A DNA stretch of 64,000 nucleotides from Cyanomargarita calcarea GSE-NOS-MK-12-04C (GTDB lineage: Bacteria > Cyanobacteriota > Cyanobacteriia > Cyanobacteriales > Nostocaceae). The stretch covers positions 35,389-99,388 of the forward strand of contig JAHHGZ010000033.1 in the NCBI GenBank assembly GCA_019359595.1. The letters run 5' to 3'. Positions 43,775-52,410 of this stretch are shown here, piece after piece (the first letter of the stretch is position 1; the number at the start of each line of letters is the position of its first letter). Both the position numbers and the translations under genes were made by a program. Under the pieces are notes generated by a model. That model saw only the letters and a program-made list of their open reading frames with translations, was not told where the DNA came from and made no database searches.

Positions 43775-46700
43775 ATGTCGCTCACCCAACCTCTGAAAGA
43801 TTTTTTTGTAAAAGTCACTGGAAAGACGAAGTTACGAAAAGTCTTGATAGTACCCTTTGTCGTGCAAATTGTTAGTACGGTGGGGTTGGTGGGGTATGTT
43901 TCGTTTAAAAATGGACAGCAGGCAGTAAACAATGTTGCTTTGCAGTTAAGGAGGGAAATTAGCGACCGCACGCAGCAATACCTTGTTAGCTATTTAGAAA
44001 AACCTCATCTCATCAATCAAATTAATGCCAATGCCATGCGTCTGGCTCAGTTGAATCTAGAGGATAGGAAGGGCTTTGAGCATCACTTATATCAACAAAT
44101 TAAACTTTTTGATTCAGTCACAACATCTGCCATAGCCACAGAGTCCGGAGAAACAATTGGGGTTGGGCGGTATCTCGATGGCAAAATGTATATTGGAGTA
44201 CAAGATAAATCTAGCGATAAAATTTACAGTTATCAAACAAATAGCAAAGGTGAACGCGGTAAACTTGTCAAAACAGTTTCCAACTATAACCCTCGAAATC
44301 TCCTCTGGTACAAAGCTGCAGTTGAAAAGGGTAAAGCCACTTGGAGTCCAATTTTAATTTGGAAACTCCGACCGATTACAATCAGTATCAATGCTTCATT
44401 GCCTTTATATGATGGAGAAAGAAAATTAAAGGCAGTTCTGACATCAGCCTTAAGTTTTGACGACATTAATCAATTCCTGGAACATCTAAAAATTAGTCAT
44501 TCAGGAAAAGCATTTATCATTGACCGCTCAGGATTAATCGTAGCAACTTCTACCGACGAAAAACCATTTATTACTAGTTCTGATGGTCAGTCAGTCCAAA
44601 GAATCAAAGCCACAAGGGTGAGTGTACCTCTGATTCGCTCCACAGCAGAGTATTTAACAACTCGTTTTCGCAACCTCAATGAAATAAAGAGCAGCCAACA
44701 ATTAGACTTTTTCATCAAAGGAGAGCGGCAATTTTTGCAAGTAACACCTCTAAAAGATGATAAAGGTTTGGACTGGCTAATTGTGGTAGTCGTCCCAGAA
44801 TCAGATTTTATGGCAGAGATTAACACTAACTCTCGCAATACTATTCTGTTGTGTATAACAGCCTTGATAGTAGCTATAGTTGTTGGTATTCTTACCGCTC
44901 GTTGGGTGACAAAACCGCTGTTGCAATTAAATGATGCTGCGAAAAATATTGCTTCCGGTGACTGGGATAAAACTCTAGCTATTAACCGTGCTGATGAAGT
45001 CGGAGAACTGGCCACATCTTTTAAGATAATGGCAGCACAAATACAAACTAACTTTGCCCAGTTGCAATCCTTGAATGAAGCTTTAGCTCGCAGTGAAAAT
45101 CGACTGACACAAATTCTGGAAGCCATACCCGTGGGGATATCAGTCCACGATATGACCGGACAAGTCATCTACTGCAATCCAACATCTTCCCAATTACTCG
45201 GTATTGAAGCTTTACCGTCAGCTAAAACCGAGCAATTAGCACAAATATACCACGTTTATCAGACAGGAACCGAGCAGTTATACCCGGTAGAAAATATGCC
45301 GATCGTTTGCTCTTTGAGAGGGGAAAGAGCAAGAGTTGATGACATGGAAATTCGTCTACCAGAGCGGACAGTTCCTCTAGAAGTTTATAGTACACCCCTT
45401 TTTGACGAAACTGGAAAAATTGTAGCAGCGATCGCAGCCTTTTTTGACATCAGCGAACGCAAAGAAACTGAACAAATCTTAGCTAACTACAATCGCACCT
45501 TAGAAGCCCAAGTTGCTGAAAGGACAGCAGAATTACATCGGGAAAATGCCGAGCGGGAATTACTAGCAGGAAAGCTTCGTAGTTCTGAGGAGAAAATTCG
45601 TACAGTCTTCGATGCGATAACTGATATTGTCCTAATCATTGACGATAAAAAAAGTATCCAAGTTATACCGACCAAAACAGTGAGTTCGCACAATTGTGAT
45701 CCTAACCTCCTGGACTCGATAGTCAAAAAATTTTTTCAACAAGACGAACAAGAGAGTTGGTTTGCGAAAGTGCAACAGGCAATGTCAACCCAAGCAAACG
45801 TTAATTTTGACTATAATTTATGGGTTGGGAATCGAGAGATTTGGTTTGCAGCTAGCCTTTCACCATTGTCAAATAATTCCCTTGTCTGGGTTGCTCGTGA
45901 CATCACTGAACGGAAACTAGCGGAATCGGCCTTACAAAAAGCCGCATTAGCAGCAGAAGTTGCTAACAAAGCAAAAAGCACTTTCCTCGCAAACATGAGT
46001 CACGAACTTCGCACTCCTCTAAATTGTGTTTTAGGATTTGCTCAAATTCTGCAACGAGATAAGAACTTAACACCCGACCAAAATCGTGACATTACCATGA
46101 TTTACAAAAGTGGTAATCATCTTTTGACATTAATTAACGACATTTTAGATTTAGCTAAAATCGAAGCTGAGAAAGTAGAACTCTACACCACAGATTTGAA
46201 TTTATCCTCCTTACTTGTAGAAATATCAGAACTTTTCCGTCTCAAAGCTGTAGAAAAAAGAATTGAATTTATTTACCAACCCCTCAATCAACTTCCTAAA
46301 ATAATTCATGGAGATGAAAAACGCTTGCGTCAAGTGTTAATTAATTTGTTAGGAAATGCCGTAAAATTTACCCAACAAGGTAGCGTAAGCTTGAAAGTTG
46401 AGGTCATCGGGGATAGCGAAGAATGCCACCGATTAACAATTCCAAAAATTCGCTTTCAAATTGAGGATACAGGTATTGGTATTCCTCCAGAAGAATTGGA
46501 CAAAATATTCTTACCCTTTGAACAAGTGAGAAATATTTCCCACTATTCGGAAGGGACAGGTTTGGGATTAGCAATTACTCAAAAAATTATCTTTTTAATG
46601 GGTAGTGAAATTTTTCTTCATAGTACCCCTGGAATTGGGAGTAAATTTTGGTTTGATTTACAGTTGCCAGAAGTAACAAATTCGATGGAAACAACTACCA

Positions 46701-47350
46701 GAAAGTCAACTAACAACATCATTGGCTATGAGGGCAAAAAATGTACAGTTTTAATCATTGATGATAAGAGGGAAAATCGTTTAGTTATCGTCAATATGCT
46801 GAAAACTATCGGTTTTGAAATCAAAGAAGCAGCTAATGGTTTATTGGGTTTAGAAGCAGCATTAGCATCGCAACCAGATTTAATTATCACTGACTTAATT
46901 ATGCCAGTGATGGATGGCTTGGAAATGACACGAAAACTCAGGCAAATACCGCAGTTGCAAAGTATTCCTGTAATTGCCGCTTCTGCTAAGGTATTTGAAA
47001 TCGATCGCAAACAAAGCTTGGAATCTGGCTGTAATGATTTTCTGTTCTTACCCATTCAAGTGGAAGAATTACTCGAACAAATCCAAGCATATTTAAATTT
47101 GTCATGGATTTACGATAATCAATTTATAGAACCTCTAAAAACAGAAACAACACCCCCACTAGAGGAACTTATTCAACTGTCCCAAGCACTTAAAATGGGT
47201 AATGCTGAGGCTATTGAAGACCAATTTTTTTTAATCGAGCAATTGTATCCTGAGACTAATAGTTTTGTTAATAAGTTACGAGTATTAGCCGCGAATTTCC
47301 AATATGAACAAATTATCAGTTTACTTGACCAGTCCTTGAGTCCCCCATAA
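43775..47350 (+). CDS. hybrid sensor histidine kinase with Cache, HAMP, PAS and receiver domains
   Basis: 1191 residues. Layout: first membrane helix (about 23-44), large extracytoplasmic Cache-type sensor to about 350, second helix (352-372), HAMP (TKPLLQLNDAAKNIASGDW), two PAS domains (about 445-560 and 615-715), HisKA with phospho-accepting His743 (NMSHELRTPLN), ATPase with boxes N (LLGNAVKF), G1 (EDTGIGIP), F (FLPFEQV) and G2 (GTGLGLAI), then a receiver with phospho-acceptor Asp1040 (IITDLIMPVMDG). About 90 residues follow the receiver and resemble an Hpt-like or output tail but lack a clear His motif. The signal is unknown. It has no adjacent response regulator. Confidence 0.93.
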   Translation: MSLTQPLKDFFVKVTGKTKLRKVLIVPFVVQIVSTVGLVGYVSFKNGQQAVNNVALQLRREISDRTQQYLVSYLEKPHLINQINANAMRLAQLNLEDRKGFEHHLYQQIKLFDSVTTSAIATESGETIGVGRYLDGKMYIGVQDKSSDKIYSYQTNSKGERGKLVKTVSNYNPRNLLWYKAAVEKGKATWSPILIWKLRPITISINASLPLYDGERKLKAVLTSALSFDDINQFLEHLKISHSGKAFIIDRSGLIVATSTDEKPFITSSDGQSVQRIKATRVSVPLIRSTAEYLTTRFRNLNEIKSSQQLDFFIKGERQFLQVTPLKDDKGLDWLIVVVVPESDFMAEINTNSRNTILLCITALIVAIVVGILTARWVTKPLLQLNDAAKNIASGDWDKTLAINRADEVGELATSFKIMAAQIQTNFAQLQSLNEALARSENRLTQILEAIPVGISVHDMTGQVIYCNPTSSQLLGIEALPSAKTEQLAQIYHVYQTGTEQLYPVENMPIVCSLRGERARVDDMEIRLPERTVPLEVYSTPLFDETGKIVAAIAAFFDISERKETEQILANYNRTLEAQVAERTAELHRENAERELLAGKLRSSEEKIRTVFDAITDIVLIIDDKKSIQVIPTKTVSSHNCDPNLLDSIVKKFFQQDEQESWFAKVQQAMSTQANVNFDYNLWVGNREIWFAASLSPLSNNSLVWVARDITERKLAESALQKAALAAEVANKAKSTFLANMSHELRTPLNCVLGFAQILQRDKNLTPDQNRDITMIYKSGNHLLTLINDILDLAKIEAEKVELYTTDLNLSSLLVEISELFRLKAVEKRIEFIYQPLNQLPKIIHGDEKRLRQVLINLLGNAVKFTQQGSVSLKVEVIGDSEECHRLTIPKIRFQIEDTGIGIPPEELDKIFLPFEQVRNISHYSEGTGLGLAITQKIIFLMGSEIFLHSTPGIGSKFWFDLQLPEVTNSMETTTRKSTNNIIGYEGKKCTVLIIDDKRENRLVIVNMLKTIGFEIKEAANGLLGLEAALASQPDLIITDLIMPVMDGLEMTRKLRQIPQLQSIPVIAASAKVFEIDRKQSLESGCNDFLFLPIQVEELLEQIQAYLNLSWIYDNQFIEPLKTETTPPLEELIQLSQALKMGNAEAIEDQFFLIEQLYPETNSFVNKLRVLAANFQYEQIISLLDQSLSPP

Positions 47351-47379
47351 AGCTGTGGAATTGATTGATAAACCACATA

Positions 47380-47411
47380 TTAGAGACGTTCGTTACACCT
47401 AACGTCTCTAA
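47380..47411 (+). terminator. 11-bp hairpin after the hybrid kinase
   Basis: TTAGAGACGTT, a 10-base loop and AACGTCTCTAA directly after the kinase stop. No strong U tract follows, so it could also be one of the dispersed GAGACG palindromes (compare 60829-60890). Confidence 0.5.
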
Positions 47412-47507
47412 ATGGATTTAGGATTTAGGTTTCAGGTAACTATTATTTCACCCAATTAAAAACCACTGTCTGTCAGCTTAGAGCTTCAAAACTCCTAACT
47501 CTTAATT

Positions 47508-48179
47508 TCACATTTGCTGCAAACGCACAACAGAGCGCAGAAGCATCACCTTACGACTATCTACAAGGATTGTAAAAAAACCACGGTCAGTTAAAGACTG
47601 CAATCTGTTATATGCTTCTTTTTGATTGCTAGTATAAGTTGCCAATAAGTAAGGGCGTTGTCCGTAAGAAACAAAACCTACGTCACCTCCCACAACTTGC
47701 TGGACTTGATTTGCCAGTTCCGGTCTATTCATATAGTCCACCAACACAGCATAACCCTCTCCCAAAGCTTGAGGTTTATAGTTGACTGTCTCCGAAGGTG
47801 GCCGCTGTGAGGGAGCGTCTGTAGGTCGGGTCGTAATAATAGCAGACAAGCCCACAACATTACTGACAAACCTTGCCCAACGGTTGGCATCATCAATCTT
47901 CTTAAATCCACCGATCCGCGTCACCGTATCGCTAAGATACCTGCAAGTGCTGGTCTTGATTTCGTTTGGCAAAGCACTACGCAACTGCTTCTGGTTATCT
48001 GGTGTGGGACTAATTACCAGTAAAACATACTCACCCGCAGTCGGAGATTGACAAGTGGGAACACTTTGTTGAGCGGCGACAGAATTTATACCAGCGGTCA
48101 CGGAGGCGATCGCTAGCATTAAAGAAGTCATTAATGAACTTGGTAGATTCTGGAGTCTCTGCACAACAGTTTGATACAT
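47508..48179 (-). CDS. SPOR-like exported protein
   Basis: 223 residues with a signal peptide (LMTSLMLAIASVTAGINSVAAQ). The body has two beta-alpha-beta repeats resembling SPOR peptidoglycan-binding modules: YVLLVISPTPDNQKQLRSALPN and the C-terminal GYAVLVDYMNRPELANQVQQVVGG (parts quoted), followed by RPYLLATYTSNQKEAYNRLQ. Probably periplasmic and associated with glycan strands. Conserved in cyanobacteria, function unknown. Converges on the kinase gene. Confidence 0.7.
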   Translation of the reverse strand: MYQTVVQRLQNLPSSLMTSLMLAIASVTAGINSVAAQQSVPTCQSPTAGEYVLLVISPTPDNQKQLRSALPNEIKTSTCRYLSDTVTRIGGFKKIDDANRWARFVSNVVGLSAIITTRPTDAPSQRPPSETVNYKPQALGEGYAVLVDYMNRPELANQVQQVVGGDVGFVSYGQRPYLLATYTSNQKEAYNRLQSLTDRGFFTILVDSRKVMLLRSVVRLQQM

Positions 48180-48249
48180 ACATTATTTGGTCTTAAAAGA
48201 TTCATAATAAAAAAAATTGTTCCCCTCAATTGTAGGGAAATGGGAATGG

Positions 48250-48374
48250 AGAGTGGTTAGGAGTTAGGAGTTAGGAGTTAGAAGTCTCCCCCTCGCTCCC
48301 TACCCCCTCGCTCCCATCCCCCTGCCCCCTCGCTCCCATCCCCCTCGCTCCCTACTCCCTACTCCCTATCTTCT
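48250..48374. repeat. short tandem repeats (TTAGGAG, then CTCCCTAC/CCCCTCG units)
   Basis: TTAGGAGTTAGGAG heptamers followed by C-rich CCCTCGCTCCC and CCCATCCCCC units up to the ycf54 stop. Probably non-coding, and a structural transcript end for the two minus-strand genes. Confidence 0.7.
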
Positions 48375-48699
48375 AGACAGTAGTCAAAGATGCTAGCGGC
48401 TCAGGTATACTGTGGGATGGGGCTTGAAATTCCCCTGTGATGACATATTCCAGTCGCAGTTTCAACCAGGTAATAAATTGAGGATTGGTGGAAATAACAG
48501 CCACTGCAGGTTGAGGACACTTGGCTTTCAGTTGTGCCATCTCGGGTGCTTCCAGGAAAGCTGGTTGCTTCACCAACCAAAAGTCAATTTCTTTTTCTTG
48601 CTCGTGGTAATAACGGATACGTTCTTTGAAAACTTCCTCGAAGGGTTCTTCTTCTAGTAAAAAGCGTTGACTTGCTAACAAGTAATAGTATGTTTGCAT
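48373..48699 (-). CDS. ycf54: Ycf54: Mg-protoporphyrin IX monomethyl ester cyclase auxiliary factor
   Basis: 108 residues, the family length. The sequence is closely recognisable as Ycf54 (Sll1780 type): TYYYLLASQRFLLEEEPFEE, EKEIDFWLVKQPAFLEAPEM, KCPQPAVAVISTNPQFITWLKLRLE and GEFQAPS. It stabilises and assists the aerobic cyclase AcsF in making the chlorophyll fifth ring, acting at the thylakoid or plasma membrane. Arg82-type and other partner-binding residues of the family are in this same region. Follows the pathogen-related-like gene on the same strand. Confidence 0.95.
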   Translation of the reverse strand: MQTYYYLLASQRFLLEEEPFEEVFKERIRYYHEQEKEIDFWLVKQPAFLEAPEMAQLKAKCPQPAVAVISTNPQFITWLKLRLEYVITGEFQAPSHSIPEPLASLTTV

Positions 48700-48755
48700 T
48701 TTCGTTCTCCTGAAAACCTAAAAAATGGTTTAAGGCTTACAATACCCTTAGTTAA

Positions 48756-49550
48756 TTACTTCATCAAAGCACTGAAGGGACAACTACTGACTTTCATTTC
48801 CCCAGTTTCTGGTTTTTCTCTCCAATTCCAAAGTCGCTGGATGACACTCCAAAAGCTGGGTTTTTGTTCGCTTGTCAACTTTCTTGGTGTCGCAGTCCCT
48901 GCTTTTCCCCCTGCTGTCAGCTTTTGGAGAAACACATTATTATCAAAATAGTGTTCCAAGGAAATCACCTTTAAGTCATCCGTGACTCGTGCAAGACTCA
49001 TCCCAATAACCTCAATTGTCTCTCCTGTGGGGGCAAAATTTTTGTACTGACCGTTAAAATGTCCCCAATGCCGCCATTTAAAAGTAACATTTGGTGGACC
49101 GGAGTAAACTTCTAACACTTCCCAGGGGAAACCTTTGGGAAATGAGGTGTGAAAAAGCTTTGCTGATGATTCAAAGGTTTCTTCAGATGCTTTGTAATGT
49201 TCTGAATCTGACATAAATGCATTGTAAGTCCCAGAAGCACCCAGTTCATCTGCTGTGTAATTCTTTCCGCCATTAGTACTAGCGCGAAACTTGTCATTGA
49301 CAACAGACAACCATTGAGAAGGGTTGCTTTTAAAGGAGACTTCCATCTCAAAGGTTCTTACCAAGTTTTGCACGATCGCTTCGAGTGAACCTTCAGGATG
49401 ATTGCATATACTTTCTGTCGCCAAATTCTCAACAGAGCGGGTATAGTCTGGCTTTGTACCATAGCGCCATTCTACATCCGTGCTATATTCCAAAACTGTA
49501 TCTCTATCTTGTACCCAAAGTGGAAGATTATTAGACTGTGTTGCACTCAT
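48756..49550 (-). CDS. homologue of plant pathogen-related protein (SnoaL/NTF2-like fold)
   Basis: 264 residues. The match is with the plant 'pathogen-related protein' family rather than classic PR-1: VEWRYGTKPDYTRSVENL, the LVRTFEMEVSFKSNPSQWLSV region, ELGASGTYNAFM, SSAKLFHTSFPKGFPWEVLEV and SGPPNVTFKWRHWGHFNG (all parts) correspond block for block to what I remember from plants. The later domain is NTF2/SnoaL-like. Enzymatic role unproven. Soluble, no signal peptide. Upstream of ycf54 by 56 bp, in the same direction, so co-expression with chlorophyll genes is possible. Confidence 0.8.
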   Translation of the reverse strand: MSATQSNNLPLWVQDRDTVLEYSTDVEWRYGTKPDYTRSVENLATESICNHPEGSLEAIVQNLVRTFEMEVSFKSNPSQWLSVVNDKFRASTNGGKNYTADELGASGTYNAFMSDSEHYKASEETFESSAKLFHTSFPKGFPWEVLEVYSGPPNVTFKWRHWGHFNGQYKNFAPTGETIEVIGMSLARVTDDLKVISLEHYFDNNVFLQKLTAGGKAGTATPRKLTSEQKPSFWSVIQRLWNWREKPETGEMKVSSCPFSALMK

Positions 49551-49619
49551 AAAAAAGAAGTATTTGCTTCACAATTTGCTCTGAGTTCCGCAAGCAGGGG
49601 AGCAGGGGAGATGGGGAGA

Positions 49620-49697
49620 ATCAATAATTCCTAACTCCTAACTCCTAACTCCTAACTCCTAACTCCTAACTCCTAACTCCTAACTCCTAACTCCTAA
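49620..49697. repeat. CTCCTAA heptamer array
   Basis: Ten or so units of CTCCTAA in a row up to the pdxJ stop. The cleanest example of this repeat type in the window, directly abutting the stop codon. Confidence 0.85.
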
Positions 49698-50416
49698 AAT
49701 TGCCCTCGCATAGATTGCTTCATCTCTCTAACCGCTCTTTCCAACCCGACTAAGGTCGCCCGAGAGATGATACTATGACCGATATTCAACTCTTCCATTC
49801 CCGGAATACAGGCCACAGGATTTACATTCCAGTAGGTGAGTCCATGTCCTGCATTCACTCGCAGTCCGGCTTTTATCGCTTCAAGACAGGCACGAGCTAA
49901 CACGGACAATTCCTGCTTGCTTTTTGTTTCATCTCCAGCTTCCGCATATCGTCCAGTGTGCAGTTCAATAAACTTTGCTTGCACCTTGACGGATGCTTCA
50001 ATTTGTGCTGGGTCGGGATCGATAAATAAACTAACTGGAATGCCAGCACTTTGCAATTTATCGACCACCATTTCCATTTTACTAAGTTGACCAGCGATAT
50101 CTAGTCCGCCTTCAGTGGTGACTTCTTCGCGCTTTTCGGGGACGAGGGTAACGTAATCGGGTTTAATATCGAGAGCGATCGCTACCATTTCATCAGTAGC
50201 CGCCATCTCTAAGTTTAAGTGCGTTCTGACGGTTTGCCGCAACAGACGCACATCCCTGTCTTGAATATGTCGTCTATCTTCCCGCAAATGGACGGTAATT
50301 CCATCAGCACCAGCTAGTTCTGCTAGTACCGCAGCAGCTACGGGGTCAGGTTCCACCGTCCTTCTTGCTTGGCGAATGGTGGCGATGTGGTCAATATTTA
50401 CGCCTAGTGTCAGCAC
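49694..50416 (-). CDS. pdxJ: pyridoxine 5'-phosphate synthase
   Basis: 240 residues. Condenses 3-amino-2-oxopropyl phosphate with 1-deoxyxylulose-5-phosphate to form pyridoxine 5'-phosphate (DXP-dependent B6 pathway). The start [17 protein letters not shown] has the substrate-binding Asn and His; [39 protein letters not shown] and [14 protein letters not shown] are further family motifs. TIM-barrel enzyme of the cytoplasm. Stands alone, next to an array of heptamers at the 3' end. Confidence 0.97.
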   Translation of the reverse strand: MLTLGVNIDHIATIRQARRTVEPDPVAAAVLAELAGADGITVHLREDRRHIQDRDVRLLRQTVRTHLNLEMAATDEMVAIALDIKPDYVTLVPEKREEVTTEGGLDIAGQLSKMEMVVDKLQSAGIPVSLFIDPDPAQIEASVKVQAKFIELHTGRYAEAGDETKSKQELSVLARACLEAIKAGLRVNAGHGLTYWNVNPVACIPGMEELNIGHSIISRATLVGLERAVREMKQSMRGQF

Positions 50417-50609
50417 CCTTTCTATCTCCCGGTATTGCCAGTCCTTAAGACTTGTATTTTACAGGAAATGTTGGTTTGGAGGGGAGTCAAAAAAAAATGG
50501 CAGAATATAATCATAATAATTCAATGGCTCTCACAACACAAATTCAGGAGAGTAAAATTTCATAGTATCAAGCAGCACCAGAGAGTAAAAATTAAAATTG
50601 TGAGGTGAT

Positions 50610-51248
50610 ATGCTTTTAGAACTGCAACAGATTATCGTCAAGCCGGGACAACAAATGTTGCTTCAAGATATTAGTTGGCAGCAGTTAGAAAATATTTTGT
50701 CAGAAATGGAAGAAAGAAGTGCCGCACGCATTTCTTATAGTTATGGCAGATTAGAAATTATGGTTCCCCTACCCGAACACGAAAAAGATAAAGAATATAT
50801 TGGTGATTTAGTCAAAATCTTGTTAGAAACGCTTGAAATTGATTTTGAATCTTTCGGTTCCACAACACTAAAAAATGAGCAAATGCTTCAAGCGGTGGAA
50901 CCTGATGCCTCTTTTTATATTCAAAATCAAGCTGCTGTAATTGGGAAAAATCGGATTGATTTAACTGTAGACCCACCACCAGACTTAGCAATCGAAATTG
51001 ATATAACTTCCCGCACTCGATTTGATAACTATCAGATTTTGGGAGTTCCTGAATTTTGGCAATATACACAAAAAGGTTTAGAAATTTCCTTATTACAAGA
51101 AGGGAAATATATAAAAGCTGATAAGAGTCCTAATTTTCCCGATATCCCAATCATTGAATTAGTTAATGAATATGTGCAGCAATGTTTAACAATTGGGAGG
51201 AGTCAAGCTATCCGTAATTTTAGAAATTGGGTAAAGAATAATTTATAG
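50610..51248 (+). CDS. Uma2 family (DUF820) putative nuclease
   Basis: 212 residues. The PD-(D/E)XK-like core is seen as LEIMVPLPEHEKDKEYIGDL (in part), QAVEPDASFYIQ with Asp, and LAIEIDITSRTRFDNYQILGVPEFW (in part) with the E-x-D. Uma2 proteins are multiplied in cyanobacteria, usually one gene per locus without partner, and their role is debated (mobile or restriction-like). AT-rich upstream sequence. A second member is at the right end of the window. Confidence 0.85.
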   Translation: MLLELQQIIVKPGQQMLLQDISWQQLENILSEMEERSAARISYSYGRLEIMVPLPEHEKDKEYIGDLVKILLETLEIDFESFGSTTLKNEQMLQAVEPDASFYIQNQAAVIGKNRIDLTVDPPPDLAIEIDITSRTRFDNYQILGVPEFWQYTQKGLEISLLQEGKYIKADKSPNFPDIPIIELVNEYVQQCLTIGRSQAIRNFRNWVKNNL

Positions 51249-51265
51249 TTCAGTGTTCATCAAAA

Positions 51266-51646
51266 TTATCTTTCCATAGTACACTCAGCCAACGTTAATA
51301 TTCCCGATGGCATATCTACTAACAATCGTCGAATTTTTAACCACTGACGACCCAATAAAATTTCTGGTATTCCTTGCCCAACGTGAACGGGGATCTCAAA
51401 TTCTTGCCCATCAATTCGCACCAAACCTGCGTAAATTTTAAAATCGGCTTCTCCTTGTGCTGTTTGCTGCACCCGTGTCTGCACGTAAATCCAATCCAGA
51501 CCTTGTAAATCTTGTTCGTTAATAGCTAGCCAGCCAGAAAACCCTGTATCAAACATTGCATCTACTGCTAGTTCTAAGCCATCCGAAGTAATAAGTTCAA
51601 CTTCAAAGAATAATGCATCCTCATCACCAAACCAGCCAGTTATCAT
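51266..51646 (-). CDS. retropepsin-like clan AA aspartic protease
   Basis: 126 residues. The active-site motif is AMFDTGFSGWLAI (Asp-Thr-Gly, about residues 32-34) and the second-half flap/partner segment is IPEILLGRQWLK, as in single-domain retropepsin-like proteases that work as dimers. No signal peptide. Its start overlaps the stop of the neighbouring gene (51643-51646) by 4 bp, so the two are translationally coupled. Role unknown; the pair recurs in cyanobacteria as I recall, perhaps as a toxin-like or regulatory module. Confidence 0.8.
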   Translation of the reverse strand: MITGWFGDEDALFFEVELITSDGLELAVDAMFDTGFSGWLAINEQDLQGLDWIYVQTRVQQTAQGEADFKIYAGLVRIDGQEFEIPVHVGQGIPEILLGRQWLKIRRLLVDMPSGILTLAECTMER

Positions 51647-51963
51647 ATCGTTCCGGAAACCCCTGTCTCATTAATTCTGAAGAGAAATAATGGTATAGTA
51701 CCAGGGTGTTTTTGACGAGCTAAAAGCATTGCTAATTCTTCATCAGCGTCGATAAAATAGTCTCCACTATCCGGCTCAACAACCATATACCAGTTGTAGT
51801 GAGTTTCTATGTACTGCGGCTTAATTCGGTTAAAAATAACCTTACAACGTTGATGGAATTCTTCATCTTCTACTCTACGAAGTGCTTTTTCTTCTTCTGT
51901 CCACTGGATTTGAGGGAAAATTCTTCCCCGACGGTTTACACGAGCATACTTTGCTTCAGTCAT
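51643..51963 (-). CDS. conserved hypothetical protein coupled to the retropepsin-like gene
   Basis: 106 residues: VNRRGRIFPQIQWTEEEKALRR, in part, then FNRIKPQYIETHYNWYMVVEPDSGDYFIDADEE, of which the last block (WYMVVEPDSGDYFID) is the most conserved-looking segment. The start codon of the protease gene overlaps its stop by ATGA. Sequence is charged and soluble with no catalytic motif. Possibly a substrate, chaperone or antitoxin of the coupled protease. Confidence 0.7.
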   Translation of the reverse strand: MTEAKYARVNRRGRIFPQIQWTEEEKALRRVEDEEFHQRCKVIFNRIKPQYIETHYNWYMVVEPDSGDYFIDADEELAMLLARQKHPGTIPLFLFRINETGVSGTI

Positions 51964-52036
51964 GGGTTGTCCTTAGCTCCTGTTTATTGTTGTGCTGGAC
52001 AAGGATTGATATTGTTGTATTAGTTGTTGACATCTC

Positions 52037-52174
52037 CTACCATGAGCGTGGGAAACACCGGATTAATTCTCCACCATGAGCAAGGTTGTTAAGAGCGAAT
52101 GCCGTCCGAGCTTGACGTGCGTAATTTGCGGCTAATGACGATTCGTGTTGAATTTGTGATTTGAAGTCTTCCAT
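52037..52174 (-). CDS. putative 45-residue small protein
   Basis: ATG at 52174 with AAGGTGG upstream, located in the last codons of the preceding small frame. Translation: EDFKSQIQHESSLAANYARQ, then ARTAFALNNLAHGG and a short tail. The amphipathic helix pattern and the ribosome-binding site support a real gene. No family recognised. Confidence 0.35.
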   Translation of the reverse strand: MEDFKSQIQHESSLAANYARQARTAFALNNLAHGGELIRCFPRSW

Positions 52175-52180
52175 AAATTT

Positions 52181-52369
52181 TCAACCACCTTGTTCTCTTA
52201 TTATTATCTCCAAATTTTCGGCTAGTTCGTATACTTTATCGGCTTGGCTTTCAAGCAAACTCGCATCATTACAATTACCAGTCTGTACTGCCAATTCAAA
52301 TTCCTCGTAGAAATGAGTGACAAGTAAGCACGTACTAATGCCTGAATCGTTCTTGTTTCCATCCTGCAC
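52181..52369 (-). CDS. putative small acidic protein, perhaps frameshifted at its 5' end
   Basis: 62 residues from a GTG start, mostly acidic (FYEEFELAVQTGNCNDASLL, then ESQADKVYELAENLEIII). Another phase just upstream reads METRTIQALVRAYLSLI from an ATG at about 52358. The two joined by a 1-base shift would give a more convincing N-terminus, so the gene may be frameshifted. It forms a unit with the small ORF at 52037..52174. Confidence 0.35.
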   Translation of the reverse strand: MQDGNKNDSGISTCLLVTHFYEEFELAVQTGNCNDASLLESQADKVYELAENLEIIIREQGG

Positions 52370-52410
52370 CAGAAATAATAGATGCCTACAATCGCATTTA
52401 CATTTACGTC

